Below are positions 6,524 to 14,065 of a DNA stretch of 64,000 nucleotides, one piece after another. The position numbers and the translations under genes were made by a program. The notes under the pieces are model-generated. The model did not search any database, had not been told where the DNA came from, and worked only from the letters and a program-made list of their open reading frames with translations. Within the stretch, counting starts at the first letter, position 1. The number at the start of each line of letters is the position of its first letter. Origin of the DNA: Selenomonas dianae (GTDB lineage Bacteria > Bacillota > Negativicutes > Selenomonadales > Selenomonadaceae); NCBI RefSeq assembly GCF_030644225.1, contig NZ_CP128650.1, positions 568,001 through 632,000 of the forward strand, given 5' to 3'.

Positions 6524-7174
6524 ATGGCAGAAGCAGATTGGCAGAAACTTGACCGCGCGACGGTGGAGGGGAATCCGCGCCGCCCTGAGGGGGATGCGGG
6601 ACGTGCGATGCTCGCACGCATGAACGAGAGCCACGCGCGGCTCGTGGACTGGGGGCTTGCGCACCTCGATCTTCGTCCGAATGACACCGTGCTTGACATC
6701 GGCTGCGGCGGCGGCAATACGCTCGCACGGATGGCGGAGCGTGTGACGGAGGGGCATCTCACAGGAATCGACTACGCGGAGACCTCAGTGGAGGCATCGC
6801 GTGCGTTCAATGCGCCGCTCATCGAGGCGGGGCGCATGGAGATTCGACACGGCTCGGTCGAGGCTCTGCCGTTCGCGGACGCGCATTTCGATGCGGTGGT
6901 GACGGTGGAGAGCTTCTACTTCTGGCCGTCGCCTGAGGAAAGTCTGAAGGAAGTCGCGCGTGTGGTGAAAAAGGGCGGTACGTTCCTCCTGCTCGCCGAG
7001 ATCTACGGGCGGGACGATCTGCCCGAGGGCATCCGCGCGAAGGTTGCGGGCTACGACCTGACGAATCCGACCCCCGAGGAGTTCGAGCGGCTTTTCCGTG
7101 CGGCGGGCTTCTCGGAGGTTACCCTTCATTTCAAGGACGGGGAATACTGGATCGCCGTGCGCGGCGTACGGTAA
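6524..7174 (+). CDS. Class I SAM-dependent methyltransferase
   Basis: A 216-residue Rossmann-fold methyltransferase. Motif I is VLDIGCGGGNTL (about residues 55-66), followed by an acidic 'GIDYAETSVEAS' motif II loop, 'VEALPFADAHFDAVVTVESFYFW' motif III and 'EVARVVKKGGTFLLLAE' motif IV. This is the UbiE/Methyltransf_11 pattern typical of small-molecule methyltransferases. The substrate is unknown and the neighbours do not help. The ribosome site AGGAGG lies eight bases before the ATG. It has no close partner: the next genes form a toxin-antitoxin pair with their own promoter. Confidence 0.85.
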   Translation: MAEADWQKLDRATVEGNPRRPEGDAGRAMLARMNESHARLVDWGLAHLDLRPNDTVLDIGCGGGNTLARMAERVTEGHLTGIDYAETSVEASRAFNAPLIEAGRMEIRHGSVEALPFADAHFDAVVTVESFYFWPSPEESLKEVARVVKKGGTFLLLAEIYGRDDLPEGIRAKVAGYDLTNPTPEEFERLFRAAGFSEVTLHFKDGEYWIAVRGVR

Positions 7175-7186
7175 AGGAAATGTCAG

Positions 7187-7215
7187 TTTACGCAGTCCTT
7201 CATTTGTGGTACGAT
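7187..7215 (+). promoter_or_regulatory. Promoter of the antitoxin/PIN operon
   Basis: TTTACG (7187-7192), 17 bases, TACGAT (7210-7215), about 60 bases before the antitoxin start. Confidence 0.4.
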
Positions 7216-7271
7216 AGGTGTAACATCAGTGTCGCGCCTGAGACAGGATCATTTGACGGGAGGTGTCCGCT

Positions 7272-7526
7272 ATGCTCGCGGTACAGGGCTACTATGACGG
7301 AACGTCATTTCAGCCGTTGGAAAAAACAGTGGTACAGCAGAATCAGCGCGTTGTCATAACGATTATGGATGATTTTGTGGAAACTCCGACAATCTCCCAA
7401 GCGGAGCGCGTGCAAAAGGTTGAACAGCTCTGCGGTTCTCTGTCAACATACGCCAACCCCGATCGTGCGGCACAGGAGGGGAGCGCATGGGAACGGGCTG
7501 CGGTGGAAAAATATGGTGATATTTGA
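7272..7526 (+). CDS. Antitoxin of a PIN-domain toxin pair
   Basis: Eighty-four residues from the ATG at 7272, chosen over the GTG at 7263 because GGGAGG (7258-7263) would overlap that codon and is well spaced for the ATG. The start, MLAVQGYYDGTSFQPLEK followed by NQRVVITIMDD, is the short beta-rich N-terminal module seen in many antitoxins that sit before PIN toxins. The C-terminal part (AERVQKVEQLCGSL and on) is helical and probably wraps the toxin. The next gene overlaps it by 14 bases and is a PIN protein. Expected to bind its own promoter and neutralise the toxin. Confidence 0.7.
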   Translation: MLAVQGYYDGTSFQPLEKTVVQQNQRVVITIMDDFVETPTISQAERVQKVEQLCGSLSTYANPDRAAQEGSAWERAAVEKYGDI

Positions 7527-7878
7527 TGCCAATATGATCCTTCGCTATCTGTTGGGCGATAACGATGAAATGAAGAATACGGCGAAACGCTATTTAATCG
7601 ACGGTGATGTTTGGGTAACGCTTGAAGTTGCTGCCGAGGTGGTCTATGTCCTGAAGGGTGTGTATCATCTGGATCGCCAGGAGATTTCCGAGAAGTTGAT
7701 GCAGTTCTTGGAATTGGTTGAATGTAGGGAGAATATTGTTTTGCGTCAGGCTCTTCACACTTACGCTGTCCAAAATCTTGATTTTGTGGATTGTATCTTG
7801 TACGCATACAACAAGGTCAAGGGCGTTGAGATAGCGACGTTTGACAAAAAATTACTGCGCTTGTTGGCTGCGCAATGA
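7513..7878 (+). CDS. PIN-domain ribonuclease toxin (VapC-like)
   Basis: A 121-residue PIN domain. Acidic metal ligands are in the expected places: D5 in MVIFDANMI, E in TLEVAAEVVYVL, D in LDFVDCILYA and D in ATFDKKLLRL. Such proteins cut RNA (often tRNA or rRNA) when not bound by their antitoxin. The ATG at 7513 overlaps the antitoxin gene by 14 bases, the usual coupling. A longer open frame upstream (to 7369) lies within the antitoxin gene and is rejected. A strong two-way terminator follows. Confidence 0.85.
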   Translation: MVIFDANMILRYLLGDNDEMKNTAKRYLIDGDVWVTLEVAAEVVYVLKGVYHLDRQEISEKLMQFLELVECRENIVLRQALHTYAVQNLDFVDCILYAYNKVKGVEIATFDKKLLRLLAAQ

Positions 7879-7881
7879 ATC

Positions 7882-7929
7882 AAAAAAGTTGTTGTACGAG
7901 GTCGTTTGATCTCATACAACAACTTTTTT
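7882..7929. terminator. Two-way terminator between PIN toxin and ATP-grasp gene
   Basis: AAAAAAGTTGTTGTA and TACAACAACTTTTTT form a long stem with T runs in both directions, serving the two converging genes. Confidence 0.85.
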
Positions 7930-7936
7930 CATGCCT

Positions 7937-9130
7937 TTATCCCTGCTGTTCCTGCACGAAGCGGATGAACTCGTCGGTCTCTGTCTGTCCGTTCAGCTTC
8001 GCCATATACATATGGTTGCCCATCTTCGGCGACATACGCTCGGGCAGACGCTCACACATGACGATTTTGCCCGCATACCGTGCGAGAATGTCCTCGTGCG
8101 TATGCACATAGCGATGGAAGTCACGGCGGCTCGCATACGCGCAGTAACAGTGTTCGCACCGATCGGGGAGAAGGCGGCGGTTCGCCGTCACCATGTCCGC
8201 CCAGATGTCGTAGACATCGGTGGAGTGTGCGAAGTTCATCATGTCGGTGGTGTAGCCGCCGGCGGGGCGCATATTGACTTCAAGCCCCACGAAGTCGCCG
8301 ACTGCGCCGAGCCCTTCCTTTGCCTTGGTCAGGCGGAAAAATTCGAGGTGGACGAAGCGGCTGTGGACATGGAATGCCTTGAGTGTGGCGCGTCCTGCCT
8401 TTTTCAGTGCATCGGGGACGCTGTCCGCTGTGTAGTAGGAGAGGTCGAGCTGGTAGAGTACAACGTCCATGATGGACGGCGGCCAGACGGTCATGGACTC
8501 GAAGATCGGGTTGGCATCCGCGTCGACGATGGCATCGTAGGAGCAGATGTCGCCCGTGACGAACTCCTCGATGACGTAGGGGATGGCGGGCTTCGAGGCG
8601 TAGAAGTGACGCAGTTCATCTGCGTTGTCGATGCGGTAGGTGTCCATCGCGCCGGCTCCGACATCGGGCTTTACAATGACGGGATAGCCGACCTCTGCCA
8701 CGAATGCCTTGCCGGCGGCGTGCGTCGTTACCTTGCTGAGACGTGCGGTTGGAATACCGATCTTTTGATACACAGTTTTCATCGCTGCCTTGCTCTTGAT
8801 CTGCTCCATGTCGCCGCTCTGCCAGCCTGTACGGATGTTGAAGTCCGTACGCAGATGTGCGTCGCTCGCGAGCCAATGTTCGTTGTTGGACTCGATCCAG
8901 TCGATGCGCCCGTATTTGAAGGTAAAGAATGCGACGGCACGCAGCATTTGATCGTAGTCGTCGAGCGCGGGGACGAAGTAGTATTCGGTCAGGGATTCGC
9001 GTACTTCGTGATGTAGATGGTCATAGGGCGTGTCGCCAATGCCGAGAACGTTCACCCCTTTCTTTTTCAGACGGTCACAGAAGTTCCAATAGACGCGCGG
9101 GAACTGTGGGGAAACAAAGATAAAGTTCAT
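7937..9130 (-). CDS. ATP-grasp domain enzyme
   Basis: A 397-residue ATP-grasp protein. It opens with MNFIFVSPQFPRVYWNFC and an N-terminal pre-ATP-grasp domain. The central ATP-binding part includes VGYPVIVKPDVGAGAMDTY (the conserved lysine and the glycine-rich loop) and YVIEEFVTGDICSYDAIVD. The metal-binding end is FVGLEVNMRPAGGYTTDMMN. ATP-grasp enzymes join a carboxylate to an amine or thiol through an acyl-phosphate. The substrate here is unknown and no pathway gene is adjacent. The start at 9130 has AGGTG upstream; a longer frame to 9157 lacks support. Confidence 0.8.
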   Translation of the reverse strand: MNFIFVSPQFPRVYWNFCDRLKKKGVNVLGIGDTPYDHLHHEVRESLTEYYFVPALDDYDQMLRAVAFFTFKYGRIDWIESNNEHWLASDAHLRTDFNIRTGWQSGDMEQIKSKAAMKTVYQKIGIPTARLSKVTTHAAGKAFVAEVGYPVIVKPDVGAGAMDTYRIDNADELRHFYASKPAIPYVIEEFVTGDICSYDAIVDADANPIFESMTVWPPSIMDVVLYQLDLSYYTADSVPDALKKAGRATLKAFHVHSRFVHLEFFRLTKAKEGLGAVGDFVGLEVNMRPAGGYTTDMMNFAHSTDVYDIWADMVTANRRLLPDRCEHCYCAYASRRDFHRYVHTHEDILARYAGKIVMCERLPERMSPKMGNHMYMAKLNGQTETDEFIRFVQEQQG

Positions 9131-9214
9131 AATCACACCTCGTTGTCGTTGGATCAACCTTCTTACTTACAATGTAGCGAATCCACTGAATTTTGTCAAC
9201 AAAATACGGCGTCG

Positions 9215-9595
9215 TCAGGCGTCTTTTTTGAGGGTTGGCACGCGAAAGACAAAGAAGACGATGTGCAGCACCCACATGAGGGCGATTGCCATGCGTGCGT
9301 GCGGGTGCGCAGTCAGGAGGAAGGAGATGCCCATGAGGGTGGTGACGGGGAGCATGATGCGGAGCTTCTGCATGATGGTCATGCCGCGCCGTCCGTTTCG
9401 CATGAGCAGCATGGTTTGACGATAGATCTTCGTTGTGCGCAGCCATGCGTCCATGCGGCGCGATCCGCGCGTGAAGCAGTAGGCGGCGAGCAGGACGAAG
9501 GGGACGGTCGGCAGGATGGGGAGGAACGCGCCGAGGATGCCCAGTCCGAGACTGATGAGGCCGAGTGTGACGAAGAAAAATTTTTTTAGCAGCAT
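9215..9595 (-). CDS. DUF454 (YbaN-like) inner-membrane protein
   Basis: One hundred and twenty-six residues with the DUF454 opening: a first helix ending in [30 protein letters not shown], then a basic cytoplasmic loop and two further helices near the C-terminus. This matches the YbaN family of small inner-membrane proteins, whose function is not settled. It is transcribed alone, away from ftsE. Confidence 0.85.
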   Translation of the reverse strand: MLLKKFFFVTLGLISLGLGILGAFLPILPTVPFVLLAAYCFTRGSRRMDAWLRTTKIYRQTMLLMRNGRRGMTIMQKLRIMLPVTTLMGISFLLTAHPHARMAIALMWVLHIVFFVFRVPTLKKDA

Positions 9596-9671
9596 GGTCG
9601 TTTTCCTTATAATTGAGATTATTTACCAAAGAGAGGATAGCATGAGCGCGTGAAAATGGCAACGGAGTATT

Positions 9672-9699
9672 TTGTAGTTTTTTTGATTTGTGATATAAT
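9672..9699 (+). promoter_or_regulatory. Promoter before ftsE
   Basis: TTGTAG (9672-9677), 16 bases, perfect TATAAT (9694-9699), about 70 bases before the ftsE start. Confidence 0.5.
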
Positions 9700-9767
9700 G
9701 AAAGGCGGTTTTTAGGAGCTCCCGATTCATGCGGGAGATTCATATGGGAGAGGAATGAGACGACGGT

Positions 9768-10454
9768 ATGATTCGGATGAAAAATGTCTCAAAGATATAC
9801 GATAATGGTTCGGTGGCGCTCGATCATGTGAGCATTGAGATCGGCAAGGGGGAGTTTATCTTTGTTGTCGGTGTGAGCGGCGCGGGGAAATCGACGTTCA
9901 TCAAGATGCTCTTTCGTGAGGAGCTGCCGACGGAGGGGGAGCTCTTTGTCAACGGACACGATGTCGTCCATATGGATCCACAGGACGTTCCGTATCTCAG
10001 ACGCGGGCTCGGTGTGATCTTTCAGGACTATCGTCTGCTCTCGGACAAGACGGTTTATGAGAATGTGGCGTTTGCGATGCGCGTCATTGAGGCGCCGCGT
10101 CAGATGATTCAGCGCCGTGTAAACGCCGTACTGGATGTGGTCGGACTGCGCGACAAGTACCGCAATTTCCCCTCGCAGCTCTCGGGCGGCGAGCAGCAGC
10201 GTGTAGCAATCGCGCGCGCGATTGTGAACGATCCCGCGATCCTCATTGCCGACGAGCCGACGGGGAATCTGGATCCTGAGACGAGCTGGGATATTATGGA
10301 CATCTTCAAGCGGATCAATGCGTCCGGGACGACGATCGTCATGGCGACGCATGACAAGGGCATTGTCGATACGATGCAGCGGCGCGTCATCGCCATCGAG
10401 GGCGGACACATTGTGCGCGACGAGCAGCGCGGAGGATACGGCTATGAAGATTAG
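9768..10454 (+). CDS. ftsE: Cell division ATP-binding protein FtsE
   Basis: A 228-residue ABC ATPase with Walker A GVSGAGKST, signature LSGGEQQRV, Walker [13 protein letters not shown] and an H-loop (MATHD). The size and the tight coupling to an FtsX gene (11-base overlap) identify FtsE. FtsEX does not transport; it uses ATP to switch on cell-wall hydrolases at the septum or sidewall. The likely target is encoded next, an EnvC-like M23 protein. Confidence 0.95.
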   Translation: MIRMKNVSKIYDNGSVALDHVSIEIGKGEFIFVVGVSGAGKSTFIKMLFREELPTEGELFVNGHDVVHMDPQDVPYLRRGLGVIFQDYRLLSDKTVYENVAFAMRVIEAPRQMIQRRVNAVLDVVGLRDKYRNFPSQLSGGEQQRVAIARAIVNDPAILIADEPTGNLDPETSWDIMDIFKRINASGTTIVMATHDKGIVDTMQRRVIAIEGGHIVRDEQRGGYGYED

Positions 10455-11331
10455 AACCGCAGAATACTATGTGCAGGAGGTCTTTCGCTCGCTGCGCCGC
10501 AACAACTGGATGACGTTCGCGGCGGTCGGTACGGTGGCGGTTTCGCTCTTTATCCTCGGCGTGTTCCTGATTCTCGCGCTCAATATGAACCGCGCGGCGT
10601 CGCTGCTGGAGTCACAGGTGCAGATCAGTGTCTATATGAAGGATGATCTCACGGTGGATGCCGAGGAGGATGTAGGGACAAAGATTCGCGAACTGCAGGG
10701 GATCGAGTCCGTGACCTATGTCAGCCGCGAGGAGGCGCGTGAACGCCTATCGGAGCGTCTGGGGGAGCAGAAATATCTGCTGGACGCGCTCGGCGACAAG
10801 AATCCGCTGCCGAATGCCTATGAGGTGACGGTACGGCAGCCGGATATGGTGGAGACGGCGGCGAAGCAGATCGAGCGCATGGACGGCGTGGAGTCCGCGA
10901 AGTACGGACAGGATGTGGTGGAACACCTCTTTGACATCACGCGGCTTGTGCGTATCTTCGGCGTGCTGCTCATTCTGCTGCTCGGCAGTGCGACGGTGTT
11001 CATCATTGCGAATACGATCCGTCTGACGGTGTTTGCACGGCGGCGTGAGATTGCGATTATGAAGTACGTCGGTGCGACGGATGAGTTCATCCGCTGGCCG
11101 TTCGTGTTGGAGGGGATTGTGCTCGGGTGCATCGGCGGTCTGATTTCTGCGATTGTTCTGCGCAGCTTCTATGCGGGCGTGACGAACAAGGTCTATGATA
11201 CGCTCGCGTTTTTCCCGCTGATCCCACAATATCCGTTCATGAACTATGTGAGTGTGGCGATTATCCTGCTCGGCATGGCGATCGGTGCGGCGGGTGCGTG
11301 GGTGTCGCTCAAACGTTTCCTGAAGGTGTGA
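10444..11331 (+). CDS. ftsX: Cell division membrane protein FtsX
   Basis: From the ATG at 10444 (MKIRTAEYYVQEVFRSLRRN), 295 residues; a longer frame to 10246 lies within ftsE. One N-terminal membrane helix (AAVGTVAVSLFILGVFLIL) is followed by a periplasmic domain of about 120 residues that should contact the hydrolase activator, then three C-terminal helices, the FtsX/MacB-like permease fold. Overlaps ftsE by 11 bases and reaches to two bases before the next start, so the three proteins are made together. Confidence 0.95.
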   Translation: MKIRTAEYYVQEVFRSLRRNNWMTFAAVGTVAVSLFILGVFLILALNMNRAASLLESQVQISVYMKDDLTVDAEEDVGTKIRELQGIESVTYVSREEARERLSERLGEQKYLLDALGDKNPLPNAYEVTVRQPDMVETAAKQIERMDGVESAKYGQDVVEHLFDITRLVRIFGVLLILLLGSATVFIIANTIRLTVFARRREIAIMKYVGATDEFIRWPFVLEGIVLGCIGGLISAIVLRSFYAGVTNKVYDTLAFFPLIPQYPFMNYVSVAIILLGMAIGAAGAWVSLKRFLKV

Positions 11332-11333
11332 GT

Positions 11334-12452
11334 ATGAGACAAGGGATGAAACGGATGCTCGCGTCGGTGCTGGCCGTGACGCTCCTCGCAGCAGCGGGGC
11401 AGGGGGCGGCGGCGACGCTTGAGGAGGAGCGCGACAGCTACGATGCGCAGGTGGAGGAACTGGGACGGCAGAGTGACGAGCTCGCCGGAAAGATCGACTC
11501 GCTCTCGGAGCAGAAGCGCATTCTGGATGAGCAGGCGGAAACGGCAATCGCCGCGCACAGGGCGCGCCGTGCCGAGCTGAACGCGACGCTCGAACGTCTG
11601 GAGGAGAACGAGGAAAAGCTTGAGGTCGCCGAGCGGGACTATGCGCGTAAGAGCGAGGCGCTCGGCAGGCGCGTGCGCGATATTTACATCAACGGGCAGA
11701 TCTCGTATGTGGATGTGCTTTTCGGTGCGAAGGATTTTTCGGATTTCCTCACGCGCATGGATCTCCTGAAGCGCGTCATCAAGCAGGACTACGATCTCGT
11801 GCATGAGGTGCTGGCACAGCGCAACGCGATGATCGCGCTCAAGGGGGAGCTTGAGAAGGATCGCGCGGCGCAGGAGCCGCTTGAGAAGAAGGCGCGTGAG
11901 GCGCGACTTGCGATGGAGGACAAGGTCGAGGCGCAGCGGGCGCTCATCGAGCAGATGAAGTACGACAAGGAGACGATCGACCGCAAGCAGGACGAATCCC
12001 GTGCGGCATCGGAGCGCATCACACAGATGCTCCGACGCAGCGGTCTCAGGAGTCTCCCCGTGCAGGGCTCGGGCGCGATGATCTGGCCGCTCGCGGGGGA
12101 GATCACGTCGGATTTCGGTTGGCGCACGCATCCCATTACGGGAGCGCAGCGGTTTCACAGCGGCATCGACATCGGCGGCGACTACGGCGACCCGATCTAT
12201 GCCGCGCAGGCGGGAACGGTTGAGTATGCGGGCTGGATCTCGGGCTATGGCTATGCTGTGATTATCAACCACGGCGGCGGGATCTCGACGCTCTATGGAC
12301 ACTGTCAGTCGCTCGATGTGAGCACGGGGCAGAGTGTCGCGCAGGGCGAGCTGGTTGCCGAGTGCGGCTCGACGGGCAACTCCACAGGGCCGCACTGTCA
12401 CTTTGAGGTGCGCGTCAACGGCGAGCCGGTGAATCCGCTCGGGTATTTGTAG
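11334..12452 (+). CDS. EnvC-like murein hydrolase activator, M23 domain
   Basis: A 372-residue exported protein: signal peptide (about residues 1-27), long coiled coil (residues about 30-240, with repeated Glu/Arg/Lys heptads), then a LytM/M23 domain with GWRTHPITGAQRFHSGIDIGG and GPHCHFEVR. The zinc-binding His and Asp of M23 enzymes are present (H-x3-D in HSGID and HxH in HCH), so unlike E. coli EnvC it may itself cut peptidoglycan. It directly follows ftsEX; FtsX is the likely membrane partner that opens it. The start is the ATG at 11334, not the out-of-place GTG at 11298 inside ftsX. Confidence 0.9.
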   Translation: MRQGMKRMLASVLAVTLLAAAGQGAAATLEEERDSYDAQVEELGRQSDELAGKIDSLSEQKRILDEQAETAIAAHRARRAELNATLERLEENEEKLEVAERDYARKSEALGRRVRDIYINGQISYVDVLFGAKDFSDFLTRMDLLKRVIKQDYDLVHEVLAQRNAMIALKGELEKDRAAQEPLEKKAREARLAMEDKVEAQRALIEQMKYDKETIDRKQDESRAASERITQMLRRSGLRSLPVQGSGAMIWPLAGEITSDFGWRTHPITGAQRFHSGIDIGGDYGDPIYAAQAGTVEYAGWISGYGYAVIINHGGGISTLYGHCQSLDVSTGQSVAQGELVAECGSTGNSTGPHCHFEVRVNGEPVNPLGYL

Positions 12453-12461
12453 GCATCGGTG

Positions 12462-12632
12462 TATTGCAATGCCCCTTGCGAACGCTTAGTTACGCAAGTG
12501 ATCGTATGCTTATTCGCCTAAATACCTGCGGATTCCAAACGCGCTTCGCTTGAACGGTGGAAATCCGCAGGGGGTGAAACGCATACTTTACTCACTTGCT
12601 CCACTAGGGTTCGCTGCGGGGCATTACGATAA
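12462..12632. repeat. Large imperfect palindrome A (about 170 bp)
   Basis: The left arm (TATTGCAATGCCCC, then GCGAAC, GCAAGTGA, GTATGC, CTGCGGATT) is matched by the reverse complement of the right arm (TATCGTAATGCCCC, GCGAAC, GCAAGTGA, GTATGC, CTGCGGATT) over about 73 bases, around a short centre. It lies between the EnvC-like gene and the S41 protease gene. Probably a dispersed palindromic or MITE-like element. It could also fold as RNA and lower read-through. Confidence 0.75.
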
Positions 12633-12663
12633 CACCAACAGCTACAATTCAATGAAAGAAACT

Positions 12664-13809
12664 ATGAATAGAAAAAAACTAATTTCCATCGTCCTTTTGT
12701 CCGCATTCCTCGGGAGTGTGCTGACCGTCTTTGTGGCGGGCGCGTTCCTGCGCTCGATGGGGCTGTATGCGGACGATGCCCTGCGTCTTTTTGGTGTGAT
12801 GAAGTTCATCCAAGCACGCTATGTGAATGCACCCGATGCGACGGCACTGGTGGACGGCGCGATTGATGGTATGGTCGCCTCGCTGGACGATCCGCACTCC
12901 ATCTATATGCCGCCCGCGATGTTCAAGGAGCTGCGCCAGCACACGGAGGGCTCGTTCGGCGGCATCGGTGTGACGATGGGCTTCAAGGACAACAACGTCA
13001 AGATTATCTCGGTACTTGAGGGCACGCCCGGTGAGGCGGCGGGGCTGCGTGCGGGCGATGAGATTCTCGCTGTGGACGGTACGCCGACGAGCGAACTCCA
13101 AAACGAGGAGGTCGCCCTGCGCATCCGTGGCGAGGCGGGCACGCAGGTCGTGCTGCGCATCCTGCGCGACGGTGCGGAGCAGGAGTACACGATCACGCGC
13201 GACATCATACAGGTTGCGTCCGTGCGCGGGGTGCTCGTCGAGGGGACGACCATCGGCTACATCCGCATCGGCTCGTTTGCCGAGCATACGGGTGAGGAGT
13301 TCGCTGCGGAGATGAACCGCCTCGCAGGCGAGGGCATGACTGCGCTCATCATCGATCTGCGCGAGAATCCGGGCGGGCTCATCACGAGCTGTGCCGCCGT
13401 CGCCGAGCAGGTCGTTCCCGAAGGCAGGATCGTTTCTGTGATTGATCGGGACGGGGACGAGGAGGTCTACTACTCCTCGCTCGATGAACGCAAATACCCG
13501 ATTGTCGTGCTCATCGACGAGAACAGTGCGAGCGCGTCGGAGATTCTCGCGGGAGCACTTCAGGATACGGGCGCGGGTACGATCATCGGTACGACCTCGT
13601 ATGGCAAGGGCTCGGTGCAGGCGGTTCTGCCGCTTTTCCACGAGGACGGGCTGAAGCTCACGATTGCAAAGTATCTCACGCCAAACGGCAGATCCATTGA
13701 CGGTACGGGCATCACCCCCGACATCACTGTCGAGCGTTCGCCCTCGGACACAACGGATGTGCAGTTTGAGGCGGCGAAGCAGTATCTCATCGAACATCCG
13801 TCGCTTTGA
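12664..13809 (+). CDS. S41 C-terminal processing protease (CtpA-like)
   Basis: A 381-residue exported serine protease. An N-terminal signal/anchor (LISIVLLSAFLGSVLTVFVAG) is followed by a PDZ domain (GSFGGIGVTMGF...AGDEILAVDG) and an S41 catalytic domain with ENSASASEIL (catalytic Ser, about residue 290) and SYGKGSVQAVLP (catalytic Lys, about residue 314). It trims or degrades envelope proteins; in many bacteria such proteases control M23 hydrolases, which fits the neighbour upstream. The ATG at 12664 (or 12652) is used; the open frame back to 12550 is palindrome sequence. The ribosome site is weak. Confidence 0.92.
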   Translation: MNRKKLISIVLLSAFLGSVLTVFVAGAFLRSMGLYADDALRLFGVMKFIQARYVNAPDATALVDGAIDGMVASLDDPHSIYMPPAMFKELRQHTEGSFGGIGVTMGFKDNNVKIISVLEGTPGEAAGLRAGDEILAVDGTPTSELQNEEVALRIRGEAGTQVVLRILRDGAEQEYTITRDIIQVASVRGVLVEGTTIGYIRIGSFAEHTGEEFAAEMNRLAGEGMTALIIDLRENPGGLITSCAAVAEQVVPEGRIVSVIDRDGDEEVYYSSLDERKYPIVVLIDENSASASEILAGALQDTGAGTIIGTTSYGKGSVQAVLPLFHEDGLKLTIAKYLTPNGRSIDGTGITPDITVERSPSDTTDVQFEAAKQYLIEHPSL

Positions 13810-13974
13810 GGAAGCACTGATAAATTCAACACCATCATCTTGACGCATCTTTTTTGCCCGCACTTCGGTGGAAAATCCTCCACATAGCCCTTGCTATGCG
13901 TCCGGTTTTCCACCTTGTTCGGACGAAAAAATCTACGCCAATCTGACGGATTTCATTTTATCAGCGATTCCTCT
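13809..13974. repeat. Large imperfect palindrome B (about 165 bp)
   Basis: Starts at the last base of the S41 stop codon. Left arm GAGGAAGCACTGATAAA...GACGCATCTTTTTTGC...GGTGGAAAATCC and the reverse complement of the right arm GAGGAATCGCTGATAAA...GGCGTAGATTTTTTCG...GGTGGAAAACCG pair over about 80 bases each, around a CATAGC/GCTATG centre. The sequence differs from palindrome A. Likely a mobile palindromic element that also serves as a terminator. Confidence 0.75.
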
Positions 13975-14007
13975 AAGCGAAAAATAACAGCGTTTTAAGA
14001 AAGACAT

Positions 14008-14036
14008 AGCGCCCCTGCGTTAGCATGGGCGCATTG
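14008..14036 (+). promoter_or_regulatory. Hairpin in the leader of the TolC-MacAB operon
   Basis: TAGCGCCC pairs with GGGCGCA around a short loop, about 30 bases before the first gene. It has no T run on the plus strand, so it may be a leader structure rather than a terminator. Role unknown. Confidence 0.3.
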
Positions 14037-14065
14037 TTATATGGATCTATATGGAGGCAGCGTTT

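Noticed and set aside
7931-9016. 361-codon plus-strand frame opposite the ATP-grasp gene
   Set aside because: The minus-strand frame has ATP-grasp motifs and a ribosome site; the plus frame is a shadow.
12550-12663. N-terminal extension of the S41 protease
   Set aside because: The extra codons lie in palindrome A and give a non-signal-like start; the signal peptide begins properly at 12652-12664.
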